DNA of 64,000 nt from Xanthomonas euroxanthea (lineage in GTDB: Bacteria; Pseudomonadota; Gammaproteobacteria; Xanthomonadales; Xanthomonadaceae). This document shows, in pieces, positions 1 to 11,809 of the stretch. The first letter of the stretch is position 1. Each line of letters starts with the position of its first letter. The stretch spans positions 372,001 through 436,000 of the forward strand of contig NZ_UIHB01000005.1 of assembly GCF_900476395.1 (NCBI RefSeq), written 5' to 3'. The notes under the pieces are model-generated. The model searched no databases, was not told the DNA's origin, and saw nothing but the letters and a program-made list of their open reading frames with translations. Made by a program: the position numbers and the translations under genes.

Positions 1-1004
1 TCGTCCTCGAGCTCACGCTTGAGCTGGGCCATCAACCGGCCCAGTCGCTCGGGCTTGGGTCGCGCTGCCAGCTCCAGCCCGTATTCGGCGCAAAACTCGT
101 CCGATTGCTGCTGCAGCTGCTGCTGCAACTGCCTGCACTGCCGGTCCAGTTCGCGGTTGTAGTCCTGCAGGCGCGCGGCGCTCATCGCGTCCACGCCTCG
201 TGCGTCCATCAGGCCGATCTCGGCCTGCAGTTCGAGCAGGCCCAGCAGATCGCCGGCCTTGTAGGCCGCATTGAGCCGCTGCATCAGGATGGTGCGCGCA
301 GCGTGGTCGTCGGCGTCCCTTGCGCGGTCCGGATGCAGATTGCCGGCCAGCTTGCGATACAGCTCGCGCACCGGCGGCGGCTCGGCACTCTCCCCCACCG
401 CCTGCTTCTCGGCACGCTTGCGCCGCTGCGTACCGCGTTGCTGGTGTTGCGCGCGCTGCTGCTGCAGACGCTCGCTGACGCGCTCGTAGAGCTCCTCGGG
501 CGACTCGATACCATCCAGCTCGTCGGCATCCAGTCCGTAGGCCTGGCCGAGGATCTGCTTCATCAGCGCATCGGATTCGGCCACTTCCCGGTCGTAGCCG
601 ACGGCGCTGTGGCGATCGTAAATCGGGCGTAGTGCCTCGTGGCCGGCCTCGATCAGCGGGGCGGCGATGTCGCACAGCAACTCGGACAGGAGGGCGCGAT
701 CGGCCTTGCCCAGCTTGACCGTGGCATGCGCGCGGTCGAGCGCTTCGACCAGCGCAATGTCGGCCGCGCGGCGCTGGTCGAGCAAGGGCTGCAATTGGGT
801 GTGGTAACGCTCGCGCCATTGCGAACGCGCGAGGTGCCAGGCCAGCAGGTCGGCGCGATGCCGTTCCAGGTCGCGCAGCAGGCGGTCGAAGCGCTTGCGT
901 GCCGGCGACAGCGGCGCGCCGGACGGTTGCCCGGCCTGGCTGCGCAGTTGTTGCAGCGCCTGCGCGGCAGGCGCATCGGTCGGGGGTCGGGCATTGCGCG
1001 GCAT
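1..1004 (-). CDS. J-domain (DnaJ-like) protein, C-terminus cut by window edge
   Basis: About 334 codons are visible and the frame is still open at base 1, so the protein is partial at its C-terminus. The N-terminal half is charged and helical. A J-domain signature with the invariant HPD tripeptide lies near residues 224-226, preceded by YRKLAGNL; HPD is what J-proteins use to stimulate Hsp70 ATPase, so a DnaK partner is expected. The J domain is internal rather than N-terminal, and no Gly/Phe or zinc-finger region of classical DnaJ is visible. The ATG at 1004 lies 11 bp after the rsfS stop, so it is probably the distal gene of that operon. Its client is unknown. Confidence 0.75.
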   Translation of the reverse strand, partial: MPRNARPPTDAPAAQALQQLRSQAGQPSGAPLSPARKRFDRLLRDLERHRADLLAWHLARSQWRERYHTQLQPLLDQRRAADIALVEALDRAHATVKLGKADRALLSELLCDIAAPLIEAGHEALRPIYDRHSAVGYDREVAESDALMKQILGQAYGLDADELDGIESPEELYERVSERLQQQRAQHQQRGTQRRKRAEKQAVGESAEPPPVRELYRKLAGNLHPDRARDADDHAARTILMQRLNAAYKAGDLLGLLELQAEIGLMDARGVDAMSAARLQDYNRELDRQCRQLQQQLQQQSDEFCAEYGLELAARPKPERLGRLMAQLKRELED

Positions 1005-1015
1005 GCCCGGCTCAC

Positions 1016-1426
1016 TCACTCTTCGGGGTCGGCGTCCGCGTCGTCCGGACGCTGGTCGCCCACTGTCCACAGGCGCTCCAGTGCATAGAACTCACGCACG
1101 CGCGGCAGCATCACATGCACCACCACATCGCCCAGGTCCACCAGCACCCACTCGGCCTCGCGCTCGCCTTCCACGCCCAGCGGCATGACGTCAAGACGCT
1201 TGGCGAACTTGACCACTTCTTCGGCGATCGACTTCACATGGCGGGTCGAGGTACCCGAGGCGACCACCATGTAATCGCAGACGCTGGACTTGCCGCGTAC
1301 ATCGATCTCGACCACGTCCTTGGCTTTCAGCTCCTCCACGGCCTCACGCACGGTGGCCAGCAGGGCCGGCACGGACGGCGGCGGATTCGGGATGGAGGTC
1401 TTGATGACTTGGGCTTGGGTGGTCAA
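1016..1426 (-). CDS. rsfS: Ribosomal silencing factor RsfS
   Basis: 136-residue protein of the RsfS/Iojap family. The family binds ribosomal protein uL14 and blocks 30S-50S joining, lowering translation under nutrient limitation. Family segments are clear: KAKDVVEIDV, CDYMVVASGTSTRHV and the EGEREAEWVLVDLGDVVVHV region. The only in-frame start ahead of the domain is TTG at 1426, so a weak start codon is likely; the next Met is already inside the domain. It follows nadD by 57 bp in the common nadD-rsfS order and probably shares its transcript. Confidence 0.93.
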   Translation of the reverse strand: MTTQAQVIKTSIPNPPPSVPALLATVREAVEELKAKDVVEIDVRGKSSVCDYMVVASGTSTRHVKSIAEEVVKFAKRLDVMPLGVEGEREAEWVLVDLGDVVVHVMLPRVREFYALERLWTVGDQRPDDADADPEE

Positions 1427-1483
1427 AGCGGGTAACTCGATGGAATTGGCGTGAATTATAGGCCGGTCCGGCCGGCTGCGTGT

Positions 1484-2389
1484 TCAGCGAGTCGGCAGCG
1501 CATCGCCGTACAGGCCTTCGTGCACGATGAAGGCCGCCACCGACGCCGGCACCAGCGCCTGCCAGTCGCTGCCGCCGGCGATGCGCGCGCGCACGGCGCT
1601 GGCCGATTCGCCGCGCAACGGCTGATGCAGCCGCCACAGGCGACCGGCCGGGGCAGTGCCCAGTTCGCTGGCGCTGGCAGTCCACCTGCCCTGCACCGCC
1701 TGGGCAAGCTGAGGCGCCTGGCCCAGATCCAGCGGTGCGCCTGGACGCTCGGCAACGACGAAATGCGCCAGTTCGAACAAGGCCTGCCAGTGATGCCAGC
1801 TGCTCAGCCCGACGAAGGCATCGGCACCGAGCAGCCAGGCGATCGGTGTCGTGGGGCCGAGTTCGGCGCGTAGTTCGCGCAAGGTATCGACGGTGTAGGA
1901 CGGCGCGCCCCCCTGGCCGGCGCGGCGAAGTTCGCGGGTGTCCAGCACCAGCCCGGGTTTGTCGGCCAGCGCCAGCTCCAGCATGCGGGCGCGCTGCGCA
2001 GCGGTGGCGCCGGGCGCGGGGCGGTGCGGTGGGTCGGCGGCCGGTACCAGATGCACCCGCGCGCCCAGCTCGTCGCGCGCGGCGCAGGCGATGGCGAGAT
2101 GGCCCAGGTGGATCGGATCGAAGGTGCCGCCGTAGTAGAGGTGGAGCCGGGAGTCGGGAGTCGGGATTGGTGAATCGGGGTGAGGCCGGGAATCGGGAGT
2201 CGGGATTGGGGAATCGGAAGAGCGCGGGTTCGGCGCTGCCGGGTGGGCGTTGGTGGGCGGCGAGGTGGAGGCCGCGCTGCCGGGGGTGGCCGCAGCTGTG
2301 GCCTGGCCGGGGGGTGCGCTGCGTGGGCAGACGGGGCGCGCATCCTTGGCGCAGGCGCGGTCTCCGGAGGCGGCATCGCCGGCGTTCAC
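1484..2389 (-). CDS. nadD: Nicotinate-nucleotide adenylyltransferase NadD with repeat-encoded N-terminal extension
   Basis: Transfers AMP from ATP to nicotinate mononucleotide to make deamido-NAD. The catalytic domain begins with LYYGGTFDPIHLGHLAIA (nucleotidyltransferase GxFxPxHxGH motif) and ends with SASAVRARI, an ISxTxxR-like motif. No ATG, GTG or TTG lies just ahead of the domain. The first in-frame start is GTG at 2389, overlapping the holA stop as GTGTGA, which suggests translational coupling. That start adds about 80 residues of low-complexity Pro/Ala/Ser sequence, including DSPIPTPDSR twice at a 13-residue period, read through an intergenic-type repeat. The domain assignment is sure; the start is inferred. 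Confidence 0.88.
   Translation of the reverse strand: MNAGDAASGDRACAKDARPVCPRSAPPGQATAAATPGSAASTSPPTNAHPAAPNPRSSDSPIPTPDSRPHPDSPIPTPDSRLHLYYGGTFDPIHLGHLAIACAARDELGARVHLVPAADPPHRPAPGATAAQRARMLELALADKPGLVLDTRELRRAGQGGAPSYTVDTLRELRAELGPTTPIAWLLGADAFVGLSSWHHWQALFELAHFVVAERPGAPLDLGQAPQLAQAVQGRWTASASELGTAPAGRLWRLHQPLRGESASAVRARIAGGSDWQALVPASVAAFIVHEGLYGDALPTR
2147..2217. repeat. Two copies of a GGGAGTCGGGATTG-type repeat inside nadD
   Basis: Copies at about 2147-2179 and 2186-2217 match almost base for base and are spaced 39 bp, exactly 13 codons. The same motif family (GGGATTCGGGATTCG) appears as intergenic filler at about 10711-10730 in this window. Here it lies in frame within the N-terminal extension of nadD. 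Confidence 0.8.
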
Positions 2390-3414
2390 ACCAGCAATCT
2401 CACCGCGCGGGCTTCGGCCACGGCCACCAGCAGGCGTTCCAGGCCGACCCAGGGGTCGCCGTCGGCGCGGCCCTTGGCCATGCGGTCGACCCGCGAGGCT
2501 TCGGCGACGAAGCGCTCCCAGCGACGTGGCTCGGGGTGCCGCTGCAGCGCGCGCTTGAACGGCGCCTGGCGCGATTCCCACAGGCCCTGCGCCTTCATTT
2601 CGGCAGCGAGGTTGCCGCCGTTGGCCTGCACTTTGGCCAGGGCCGCGGTACGCAGCAGTTCCTTGATCAGGATCGGCATCAGTGCGGCCACCGCCTCGCC
2701 TTCGGCGCGCAGGCCGGCCAGCATGCGGATCACTGCGGCCGGTTGCCCGGAAAACGTGGTTTCGGCCAGACGGAACACGTCGTAGCGCGCGGCATCGGCG
2801 ACCAGCGATTCCATCGCCTCCAGGTCCAGCACCTTGCCATCGGCCAGCAGCACCAGCTTGTCGATTTCCTGTGCAGCGGCCAGCAGGTTGCCTTCCACCC
2901 GCTCGCTCAGGCGCTGCACGGCGGCAGCGTCCGCACGCAGGCCGTGGCTGCGCAGGCGGCGCTCGATCCAGTCGGAGAGCTCGTGCGGCTTGATCGCCCA
3001 GGCCACCGCAATGGTGCCGATGCGGCCGACCGCATCGGCCCACTTGCCCTGGTGCGCCTTGCTCCAGTCGTTGGCGGTGATCAACAGCACCACATCCGGC
3101 GGCGGGTTGGCGCAGAAGCGGGTGATGACCTCGGCGCCGTCCTTGCCCGGCTTGCCGCTGGGCAGGCGCACTTCCACCAGCCGGCGCGGACTGAACAGGC
3201 TGGGCGCGTTGAAGGTCGCATCCAGCTGGTTCCAGTCGAACTCCCGCCCGTCGGCATCGAAGACCTCGCGTTCGCTGATGCCTTCGGCACGCGCCCGTGC
3301 GCGCACCGCATCGGCCGCTTCCAGCACCCGCAAGGTTTCCGGGCCGGCGATCAGGTACACCGGCTGCAACGGTTGGTTGGACTGGCCGGCCAGCTGTTCT
3401 GGACGAAGTTCCAT
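2386..3414 (-). CDS. holA: DNA polymerase III subunit delta
   Basis: 342 residues, the normal length for the delta subunit that opens the beta clamp in the clamp-loader complex. The N-terminus (PVYLIAGPETLRVLEAADAVR) matches the HolA start. The central domain with VVLLITANDWSK and the helical C-terminal collar region (GNLLAAAQEIDKL, ARYDVFRLAE) are also typical. ATG at 3414 is chosen. Its stop overlaps the likely nadD start. It lies 185 bp downstream of lptE, the usual lptE-holA-nadD order. Confidence 0.93.
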   Translation of the reverse strand: MELRPEQLAGQSNQPLQPVYLIAGPETLRVLEAADAVRARARAEGISEREVFDADGREFDWNQLDATFNAPSLFSPRRLVEVRLPSGKPGKDGAEVITRFCANPPPDVVLLITANDWSKAHQGKWADAVGRIGTIAVAWAIKPHELSDWIERRLRSHGLRADAAAVQRLSERVEGNLLAAAQEIDKLVLLADGKVLDLEAMESLVADAARYDVFRLAETTFSGQPAAVIRMLAGLRAEGEAVAALMPILIKELLRTAALAKVQANGGNLAAEMKAQGLWESRQAPFKRALQRHPEPRRWERFVAEASRVDRMAKGRADGDPWVGLERLLVAVAEARAVRLLV

Positions 3415-3438
3415 GACTACGGAAGTTCCATGACTACG
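3405..3438. repeat. 17-bp perfect tandem duplication over the holA start
   Basis: GAAGTTCCATGACTACG occurs at 3405-3421 and again at 3422-3438. The unit contains the reverse complement of the holA start region, so the start-codon context is duplicated out of frame just upstream of the gene. Confidence 0.9.
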
Positions 3439-3599
3439 AGAACACGCGCGACTGGACCGTTACCGACAAGACCGCGTCGGCGGCGGCCGTCGCGGCATGG
3501 TCAGCGCGCGGCAAACGCGACATGCGCCTGGCGCACGCCAGTTCCGGACACCGGGCGCGGCTGCCCGGCAGATGCGCGGACGGGCTGATCACCGGCTGC

Positions 3600-4241
3600 T
3601 CAGTTATTGGACGAGGACGCCGGCGGCAGCGACGCCGGCACGCTCGATTCCGGCGTGGACGGCTGCACGGGCGGCGTGGCGGCCGGCGGCAGCGGCGCGC
3701 TCGGCGTGCTTTCCAGGCTCTCGCCACGCTGCACGCGGGCGCGCACCACGCTGTCGATACGGCGCAGGATCGAGGCGGACATGTCCTTGCGCAATTCGTC
3801 GGCGAGGATCTCGCGCTCGGTCGCGGTACCGGTGGCGTCCACCGGTGGCGACACGTAGTCGCGCGACAGCTCGATCACCTGCTGCGGCACCAGCACCGAG
3901 CCGTTGGCGGTGGTGACGGTGAAGATGGCGGCGTAGCGCAGGCTGTATTCCTGCGCACGGCCCTGGCTGTCGATGGCGATCGGCAGATCGCCCCAACGCT
4001 CGGACAACACCTGCACCTGCGCGAAGCCGGTCTTGGCATCTTCGTCGGCCAGGGTGGCGCCGGCAGCCTTGAGGCCACGCCGCAGCAGCTTGGCCAGCTC
4101 GCTGTACTGCACCGCGGACTGCACCTTTACCGCGGGCGTATCCGGCGGCAGCGCCAGCGAGTTGCGCAGATGGAAGCCGCAGGCGGTGAGGCTCGAGACG
4201 AGCACGAGGGACGCAGCGAAGGCAGTAGGGAATCGAATCAT
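3600..4241 (-). CDS. lptE: LPS-assembly lipoprotein LptE
   Basis: 213 residues from ATG 4241; a GTG two codons earlier (4247) is an alternative. The N-terminal signal peptide ends in a lipobox, SSLTAC with Cys21, so this is an outer-membrane lipoprotein. The GFHLR segment just after the cysteine and the body with SLRYAAIFTV, VLVPQQVIELSRDY and an ILADELRKDM helix are LptE-like. LptE plugs the LptD barrel that inserts LPS in the outer leaflet. The C-terminal 40 residues are Pro/Ser/Ala-rich and probably disordered. The position beside holA and leuS supports the call. Confidence 0.92.
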   Translation of the reverse strand: MIRFPTAFAASLVLVSSLTACGFHLRNSLALPPDTPAVKVQSAVQYSELAKLLRRGLKAAGATLADEDAKTGFAQVQVLSERWGDLPIAIDSQGRAQEYSLRYAAIFTVTTANGSVLVPQQVIELSRDYVSPPVDATGTATEREILADELRKDMSASILRRIDSVVRARVQRGESLESTPSAPLPPAATPPVQPSTPESSVPASLPPASSSNN

Positions 4242-4654
4242 GGGCACAGTCTGGATGAGCGCCCCGGCGGCGGCAACAGGCGGCTAGCCTGCCCGACACC
4301 GCGTGAACGGGGCTTGAGAGGGCGCGGCGAAAAAACGCCGCGCCCAGGAATGAAAAACGCGTTGCCACGCGCCGGTGCAGTGAATGACCAGGAGCCACCC
4401 CGGCAATCTCGCCTGCACGTCGCCAAGCGCGCCTGAAATGAAGGACAAGGAACCATCGCGGAAACGTCACCCATGCGTCGCAACGCACCAGTGCAGTCAA
4501 TCGCAGAGACCCCCTGCAGCACCCCCGACCCGCGCAACAGCACGCGCCAGTGCGACACGTTGCCGACAACGCCGCAGCGACCTCGCACCGCGTCGCCACG
4601 CCGCTCCGGGACACTGCCCGAACCGGCAATGGCGACCTAGCCGATCAGCGACGA
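4242..4654. other. 413-bp gap between leuS and lptE with a perfect hairpin
   Basis: No convincing gene. A perfect 10-bp inverted repeat, GGGCGCGGCG at 4320-4329 and CGCCGCGCCC at 4336-4345, encloses A6 on the plus strand (T6 on the transcribed minus strand). It lacks a trailing T-run, so it is not a classic terminator. The rest looks like untranslated spacer. Confidence 0.7.
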
Positions 4655-7369
<2,715 letters not shown>

Positions 7370-7981
7370 TCAGCCGGCGGCTCTGGCCGGCCAGCGCCAG
7401 GCCGCCACGGCCAGCCAGCCGACCCAGGCCAGGAACGCCAGGCGCTGGGCGATCGCCTGCCGCAGCAGGCCCGGCGGGCCGAACGCCAGCACCGCCACCA
7501 GCAGCCCCGCCGCCAGGCTAAGCCACGCCAGGAGGCGGGTATTGGATTGGTTGAGCAGCGCGGCGGCGAGCAACAGCATGCCGGGCACGAAGGCCACCGC
7601 CCACAGCAGCCAGGCCGTGGCATGGGCCTGGCTGGCGCGCCCGTCCAGATCGGTGGGATCCAGCGGCAGCGCACCCATGCCGACAAAGGCCAGCCCGGCC
7701 AGCACGATCAACTGCCCGCCCACCCGCAGGCTCCAACTGGACCTGGCCGGCATGCGCGCCAGCAGGCTGACCCCGGTGGCCATGCCGAGCGCGCCGACCA
7801 GCACGAACGCCAGCAGGTTGAAGCCCAACGCATGCGGCACCCCGTTGGCACCGAGTAAGGCCACCGGATGGCTGGCCTGCAGGTAACCGGGCAGCGCCAC
7901 GCCAAAGCCGGCCACCGCCAGCACGAATACGCTTGCCGCGACCAGGCCCAGGTAGCGCTGGGTGCCATCGATGCGTGTCAT
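7370..7981 (-). CDS. DUF998-type integral membrane protein
   Basis: 203 residues with about six hydrophobic segments and short polar loops, and MTRIDGTQRYLGL at the cytoplasmic N-terminus. The layout and a loop with DPTDLDGRASQAHATAWLL resemble DUF998 proteins. Their function is unknown. ATG at 7981 begins where the hydrophobic pattern begins; an upstream extension in the frame is Arg/Pro-rich and looks non-coding. It lies 72 bp ahead of leuS on the same strand and divergent from cnoX. Confidence 0.7.
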   Translation of the reverse strand: MTRIDGTQRYLGLVAASVFVLAVAGFGVALPGYLQASHPVALLGANGVPHALGFNLLAFVLVGALGMATGVSLLARMPARSSWSLRVGGQLIVLAGLAFVGMGALPLDPTDLDGRASQAHATAWLLWAVAFVPGMLLLAAALLNQSNTRLLAWLSLAAGLLVAVLAFGPPGLLRQAIAQRLAFLAWVGWLAVAAWRWPARAAG

Positions 7982-8187
7982 TGCCTTGCTCCAACGCCGG
8001 GCGCAGGCTGCGCCGCCAGGACGCGGCATTGTCGTGCCGGGCGCGCCTGGCGTGAACCCCTGCCGCCATGACGGCCGGCAGCATGGCGGCCGACCGCGCG
8101 CCGGCACGCCTGGCCACCGCCAGCCTTGTGTCGGCCCGGTTTGCCACCATTACCTCCCACTGTTGCCGCAATCACTTCTGGAAGCCC

Positions 8188-9045
8188 ATGTCCGACAAGC
8201 CGCACGTATTCGATGCCACCACCGACACCTTCGAGACCGAGGTCCTGCAGAAATCGTTGACGACACCGGTACTGGTGGACTTCTGGGCTACCTGGTGCGG
8301 CCCCTGCAAGTCGTTGACGCCGATCCTGGAAAAGCTCGCCGCCGACTACAACGGCGCCTTCGAGCTGGCCAAGGTCGATGTGGACAAGGAGCAGCAGATC
8401 GCCGCCGCGTTCCAGATCCGCTCGGTGCCGACGGTGTTCCTGGTCAAGGGCGGCGAGCTGGTCGACGGCTTCCCGGGTGCGATGCCGGAAGGCCAGGTGC
8501 GCGAATTCCTCACCCAGCACGGCGTGCTGCCGGCCGAGGCGCAGGTGGTGGAAGACCTGCCGCCGGCCCCGCTCGAGCCGCAGGACCAGGTTGCCGCGCT
8601 GCGCGAGGCGATCGCTGCCGAGCCGGACAAGGACGAGCTCAAGCTGGATCTGGCGCTGGCGCTGCTGAAGACCGGCGACACCACCGAGGCCGAACAGTTG
8701 ATCGACGCCCTGCCCGCCAACCTGGCCACCGACGACCGTGCGGTGCGCGCCAAGGCGCGGCTGGGCTTTGCCAATGTGCTCAAGGACGCGCCGGACGCCG
8801 ACACCCTGCAGGCCGCCGTCGCCGCCAACGGCGCCGACCTGCGCGCGCGCCATCTGCTTGGCGTGCGCCACCTGCTCGACGGCAATGACGAAGCCGCGCT
8901 GGAGCAGTTCCTGGACATGCTGCGGCAGGACCGCGGCTTCGACGACAACCTGCCGCGGCGTAGCCTGATCGATGCGTTCCGGGTGATCGAAGACGAAGAC
9001 CTGGTCGGCCGCTACCGCCGCAAGATGTCGTCGCTGGTGTTCTAG
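8188..9045 (+). CDS. cnoX: Chaperedoxin CnoX (YbbN family)
   Basis: 285 residues: an N-terminal thioredoxin domain (about 1-110) with active site WCGPC (C37, C40) and the cis-Pro loop RSVPTVFL, followed by a TPR-like helical C-terminal half (about 125-280). This architecture is that of CnoX/YbbN, which holds unfolding proteins and protects them from over-oxidation, then hands them to chaperones. The WCGPC site keeps both cysteines, so redox activity is possible. ATG at 8188 is chosen because it begins the thioredoxin fold. Confidence 0.9.
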   Translation: MSDKPHVFDATTDTFETEVLQKSLTTPVLVDFWATWCGPCKSLTPILEKLAADYNGAFELAKVDVDKEQQIAAAFQIRSVPTVFLVKGGELVDGFPGAMPEGQVREFLTQHGVLPAEAQVVEDLPPAPLEPQDQVAALREAIAAEPDKDELKLDLALALLKTGDTTEAEQLIDALPANLATDDRAVRAKARLGFANVLKDAPDADTLQAAVAANGADLRARHLLGVRHLLDGNDEAALEQFLDMLRQDRGFDDNLPRRSLIDAFRVIEDEDLVGRYRRKMSSLVF

Positions 9046-9150
9046 GCGCCGCGGGCACCACGGCGCCCGGCCTGCAGACCGGCCGGGCGCTGCCATCACC
9101 GGCACATGCTCCATACGCATGCGAATGGTATGCTGCGGGTCCGCCCCGCC

Positions 9151-9615
9151 ATGGACCCTGGCCGCATGCGTGCTTCCCTGTTCAAGCTCGGTATCAACCT
9201 GTGGCCGCCGTACCTGTTTGCCGGGATCCACGTCACCGCGTTGTCGGCCGACTATCGCCATGCCCGCGTCGAGTTGCGCCAGCGGCCGTGGAATCGCAAT
9301 TACGTCGGCACCCATTTCGGCGGCAGCCTGTTCGCGATGACCGACCCGTTCTGGATGCTGCTGACCATGCAGAACCTGGGGCGCGACTACTACGTGTGGG
9401 ACAAGGCCGGCAGCATCGAGTTCGTCAAACCCGGGCGCGGCACGGTGAGCGCGGATTTCGTCATCGACGATAGCGTGCTGGGCGAGTTGCGCGATGCCAC
9501 CGCCACTGGCGAGAAGTACCTGCGTTGGTTCGAAAACAGCGTGCACAACCGCGATGGCGAGGTCGTGGCACGCGTGCGCAAGCAGCTCTACGTCAAACGC
9601 AAGCCGGCGCGCTGA
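9151..9615 (+). CDS. DUF4442 hotdog-fold protein
   Basis: About 154 residues from ATG 9151 (ATG 9166 and 9106 are alternatives). The core includes [19 protein letters not shown] and then [14 protein letters not shown], the pattern of the DUF4442 branch of hotdog thioesterase-like proteins. Substrate and activity are unknown. A TATGCT stretch at 9129-9134 could be a promoter -10, which would favour one of the later starts. Confidence 0.75.
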   Translation: MDPGRMRASLFKLGINLWPPYLFAGIHVTALSADYRHARVELRQRPWNRNYVGTHFGGSLFAMTDPFWMLLTMQNLGRDYYVWDKAGSIEFVKPGRGTVSADFVIDDSVLGELRDATATGEKYLRWFENSVHNRDGEVVARVRKQLYVKRKPAR

Positions 9616-9799
9616 CCGGCAGACCGGCGCGCGATTGCAGCGCCGGCGCATGCTGGGCACCGACCGACTCCTTTGGGCAGGCATGGGTCGGCCGGCATTC
9701 ACGGCGCATACGTCGTCGATGGCGCGCGTTGCGAACCCGCACTTTGCGCCCCTGCGCGCATTGGTCAAGAATCAGGCTTCTTCCCGACTGGCTGCCTTC

Positions 9800-10705
9800 A
9801 TGCTGCTGCGCACTGTTGCTTCCGCCTGCCTGCTTGCCCTGGTGTTACCCGCCGCCGCCAACGCGGCCTATCGCAGCCCGCAACAGATCCTGGACGCCTC
9901 GCCGGCCAGCGCATGGCGCGTGCTCGACCCCGAGCGCACGCTGTACCTGGAACTGGATGGCGGACGGGTGATCATCGAGCTGGCGCCGCAGTTCGCGCCC
10001 GCGCACGTGGGCAACATCCGCACGCTGGCGCACGAACGCTTCTGGGACGGTCTCAGCATCTATCGCTCGCAGGACAACTTCGTGGTGCAGTTCGGCGACC
10101 CGGATGGCGAGACGCCGGCCAAGGCCAGGTCGCTGGGCTCGGCCAAGACGCACCTGCCGGCCGAATTCGAACGCACCTCGCAAGGCCTGGACTTCCAGCG
10201 CCTGCCCGACAGCGATGGCTGGGCGGCGCAGGTGGGCTTTGTCGACGGCTTCCCGGTCGGGCGCGACAGCGCCAGCGGCAAGACCTGGCTGGCGCACTGC
10301 TACGGCACCCTGGGCGCCGGCCGCAACAACGACGAAGACAGCAGCATCGGCGCCGAGCTGTATGTGGTCACCGGGCAGTCGCCGCGCCAGCTGGACCGCA
10401 ACATCACCGTGGTCGGCCGCGTGGTCAAGGGCATGGAGTTGCTCAGCGTGATCCCGCGCGGGCCGGACCCGATGGGTTTCTACGAAGATCCCGCGCAACG
10501 CTCGCCGATCCGTGCCATTCGCCTGGCCAGCGAGGTGCCCATGCCCGAACGCACGCCACTGCAGTTGCTGCGCACCGACAGCCAGACCTTCCGCGATGTG
10601 GTCGAAGCGCGCCGCAATCGCAGGGACGATTTCTACAAGCGCCCGGCCGGGCATATCGATCTGTGCAATGTGCCGTTGCCGGTGCGGGCGCCGCCTGCTG
10701 GCTAG
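9800..10705 (+). CDS. Periplasmic cyclophilin-type peptidyl-prolyl isomerase
   Basis: 301 residues. An N-terminal signal peptide ([22 protein letters not shown]) is followed by a cyclophilin domain: [26 protein letters not shown] near the start, and [23 protein letters not shown] as the equivalent of the cyclophilin catalytic F(Y)H..FMIQGGD region, with Ser/Arg replacing the usual His. Longer than minimal PpiA (about 165-190), with an insert in the middle and a C-terminal extension. Likely assists folding of envelope proteins. Confidence 0.82.
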   Translation: MLLRTVASACLLALVLPAAANAAYRSPQQILDASPASAWRVLDPERTLYLELDGGRVIIELAPQFAPAHVGNIRTLAHERFWDGLSIYRSQDNFVVQFGDPDGETPAKARSLGSAKTHLPAEFERTSQGLDFQRLPDSDGWAAQVGFVDGFPVGRDSASGKTWLAHCYGTLGAGRNNDEDSSIGAELYVVTGQSPRQLDRNITVVGRVVKGMELLSVIPRGPDPMGFYEDPAQRSPIRAIRLASEVPMPERTPLQLLRTDSQTFRDVVEARRNRRDDFYKRPAGHIDLCNVPLPVRAPPAG

Positions 10706-10751
10706 TTCGGGATCGGGGATTCGGGATTCGTAAAAGCGGGCGCGCTTGTTT

Positions 10752-11639
10752 TCAGCGGGCGCGCTGGCTGAAGGCGACGCTGCCGAGGATCAGCACCGCG
10801 GCCACCAGCATGGTCCAGGTCAACGGCTCGCCCAGCAGCGACCAGGCCAGCAATGCGCCGAACACCGGCACCAGGTAGGTCACCGTGGAGGCGCGTGCCG
10901 GGCCGATGCGCTGGATCAGGCGGTAATACATCAGGAACGCCAACCCGGTGCACACCACGCCCAGCGCGGTGGCGCAGGCCCAGGCCACGGCCGGCACCGG
11001 CGTGGTCGGCCACTGCAACCAGGCCAACGGCGCCAGCAGCAGCGCACTGCAGCCCAGTGTGGACGCGGCCGATGCGGCCGGCGGCAAGTCGCCCATGTGG
11101 CGCTTCACCAGGTTGTAGCCGATGCCATACAGCAGCGACGCGGTGGCACCCGCCAGGGCCGCCGGGCCCACGCTCAACCCGGCCGACTTGCCGGTGGCCA
11201 GCACCAGCACGCCGATGAAGCCGACCAGCAAGGCCAGTGCGCGCCGCGTGCCGATCTTCTCGCCGAAGAACAGGAAGGCAATCAAGGCGGTGAACAACAC
11301 CGTCATCGCATTGCAGATCGCACCGATCGCGGCCGGCGCGTGTTGCGCGCCCCAGGCGAACAGCAGGAACGGCAACGCGGAATTGAGCACGCCGATCGCC
11401 GCCAGCATCGGCCAGCGATGCAGCGGGAACCGCGCCCGCGCCAGCCACAGGAACGGCAACAGCACCAATGCCCCGAGCGCCAGGCGGATTTCCACCAGCG
11501 CCACGGTGCCGAACTTGGGTGCGGCCACGCGCATGAACAGGAACGAGCAGCCCCAGACGATGCCGAGAAACCCCAGCTCCAGCGGGGTGCGCCATTCGCG
11601 TGTGGCAACGCCCGGCTGCGGGGCCGGTTGCGCGCTCAT
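10752..11639 (-). CDS. EamA-family DMT transporter
   Basis: 295 residues with about ten hydrophobic helices arranged as two EamA repeats; the second repeat contains GIGYNLVKRHMGDLPP and YYRLIQRIGPARASTVTYLVPVFG, the usual EamA signature. An inner-membrane drug/metabolite exporter of unknown substrate. ATG at 11639. It is divergent from the LysR regulator at 11810, with 170 bp between, so that regulator probably controls it. Confidence 0.88.
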   Translation of the reverse strand: MSAQPAPQPGVATREWRTPLELGFLGIVWGCSFLFMRVAAPKFGTVALVEIRLALGALVLLPFLWLARARFPLHRWPMLAAIGVLNSALPFLLFAWGAQHAPAAIGAICNAMTVLFTALIAFLFFGEKIGTRRALALLVGFIGVLVLATGKSAGLSVGPAALAGATASLLYGIGYNLVKRHMGDLPPAASAASTLGCSALLLAPLAWLQWPTTPVPAVAWACATALGVVCTGLAFLMYYRLIQRIGPARASTVTYLVPVFGALLAWSLLGEPLTWTMLVAAVLILGSVAFSQRAR

Positions 11640-11809
11640 TGCCCCACCTGCGCAGGCTGCCGTGATGTGCTGGAACCGCAGAAGACAACATCAGGCAGAC
11701 AGACGGACATGGCACGATCATCGCGATGGGGTACTGCAGCATCGGTTGCAGCCGCAGGCGCGACAAGCGCGTAGTATCGAGGCGAGCCACAAATCTCACT
11801 CATGCCTCG

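Noticed and set aside
9063..9090. Terminator after cnoX
   Set aside because: A 10-bp stem (GCGCCCGGCC/GGCCGGGCGC) exists but no T-run follows; GC hairpins of this kind are common at this composition.
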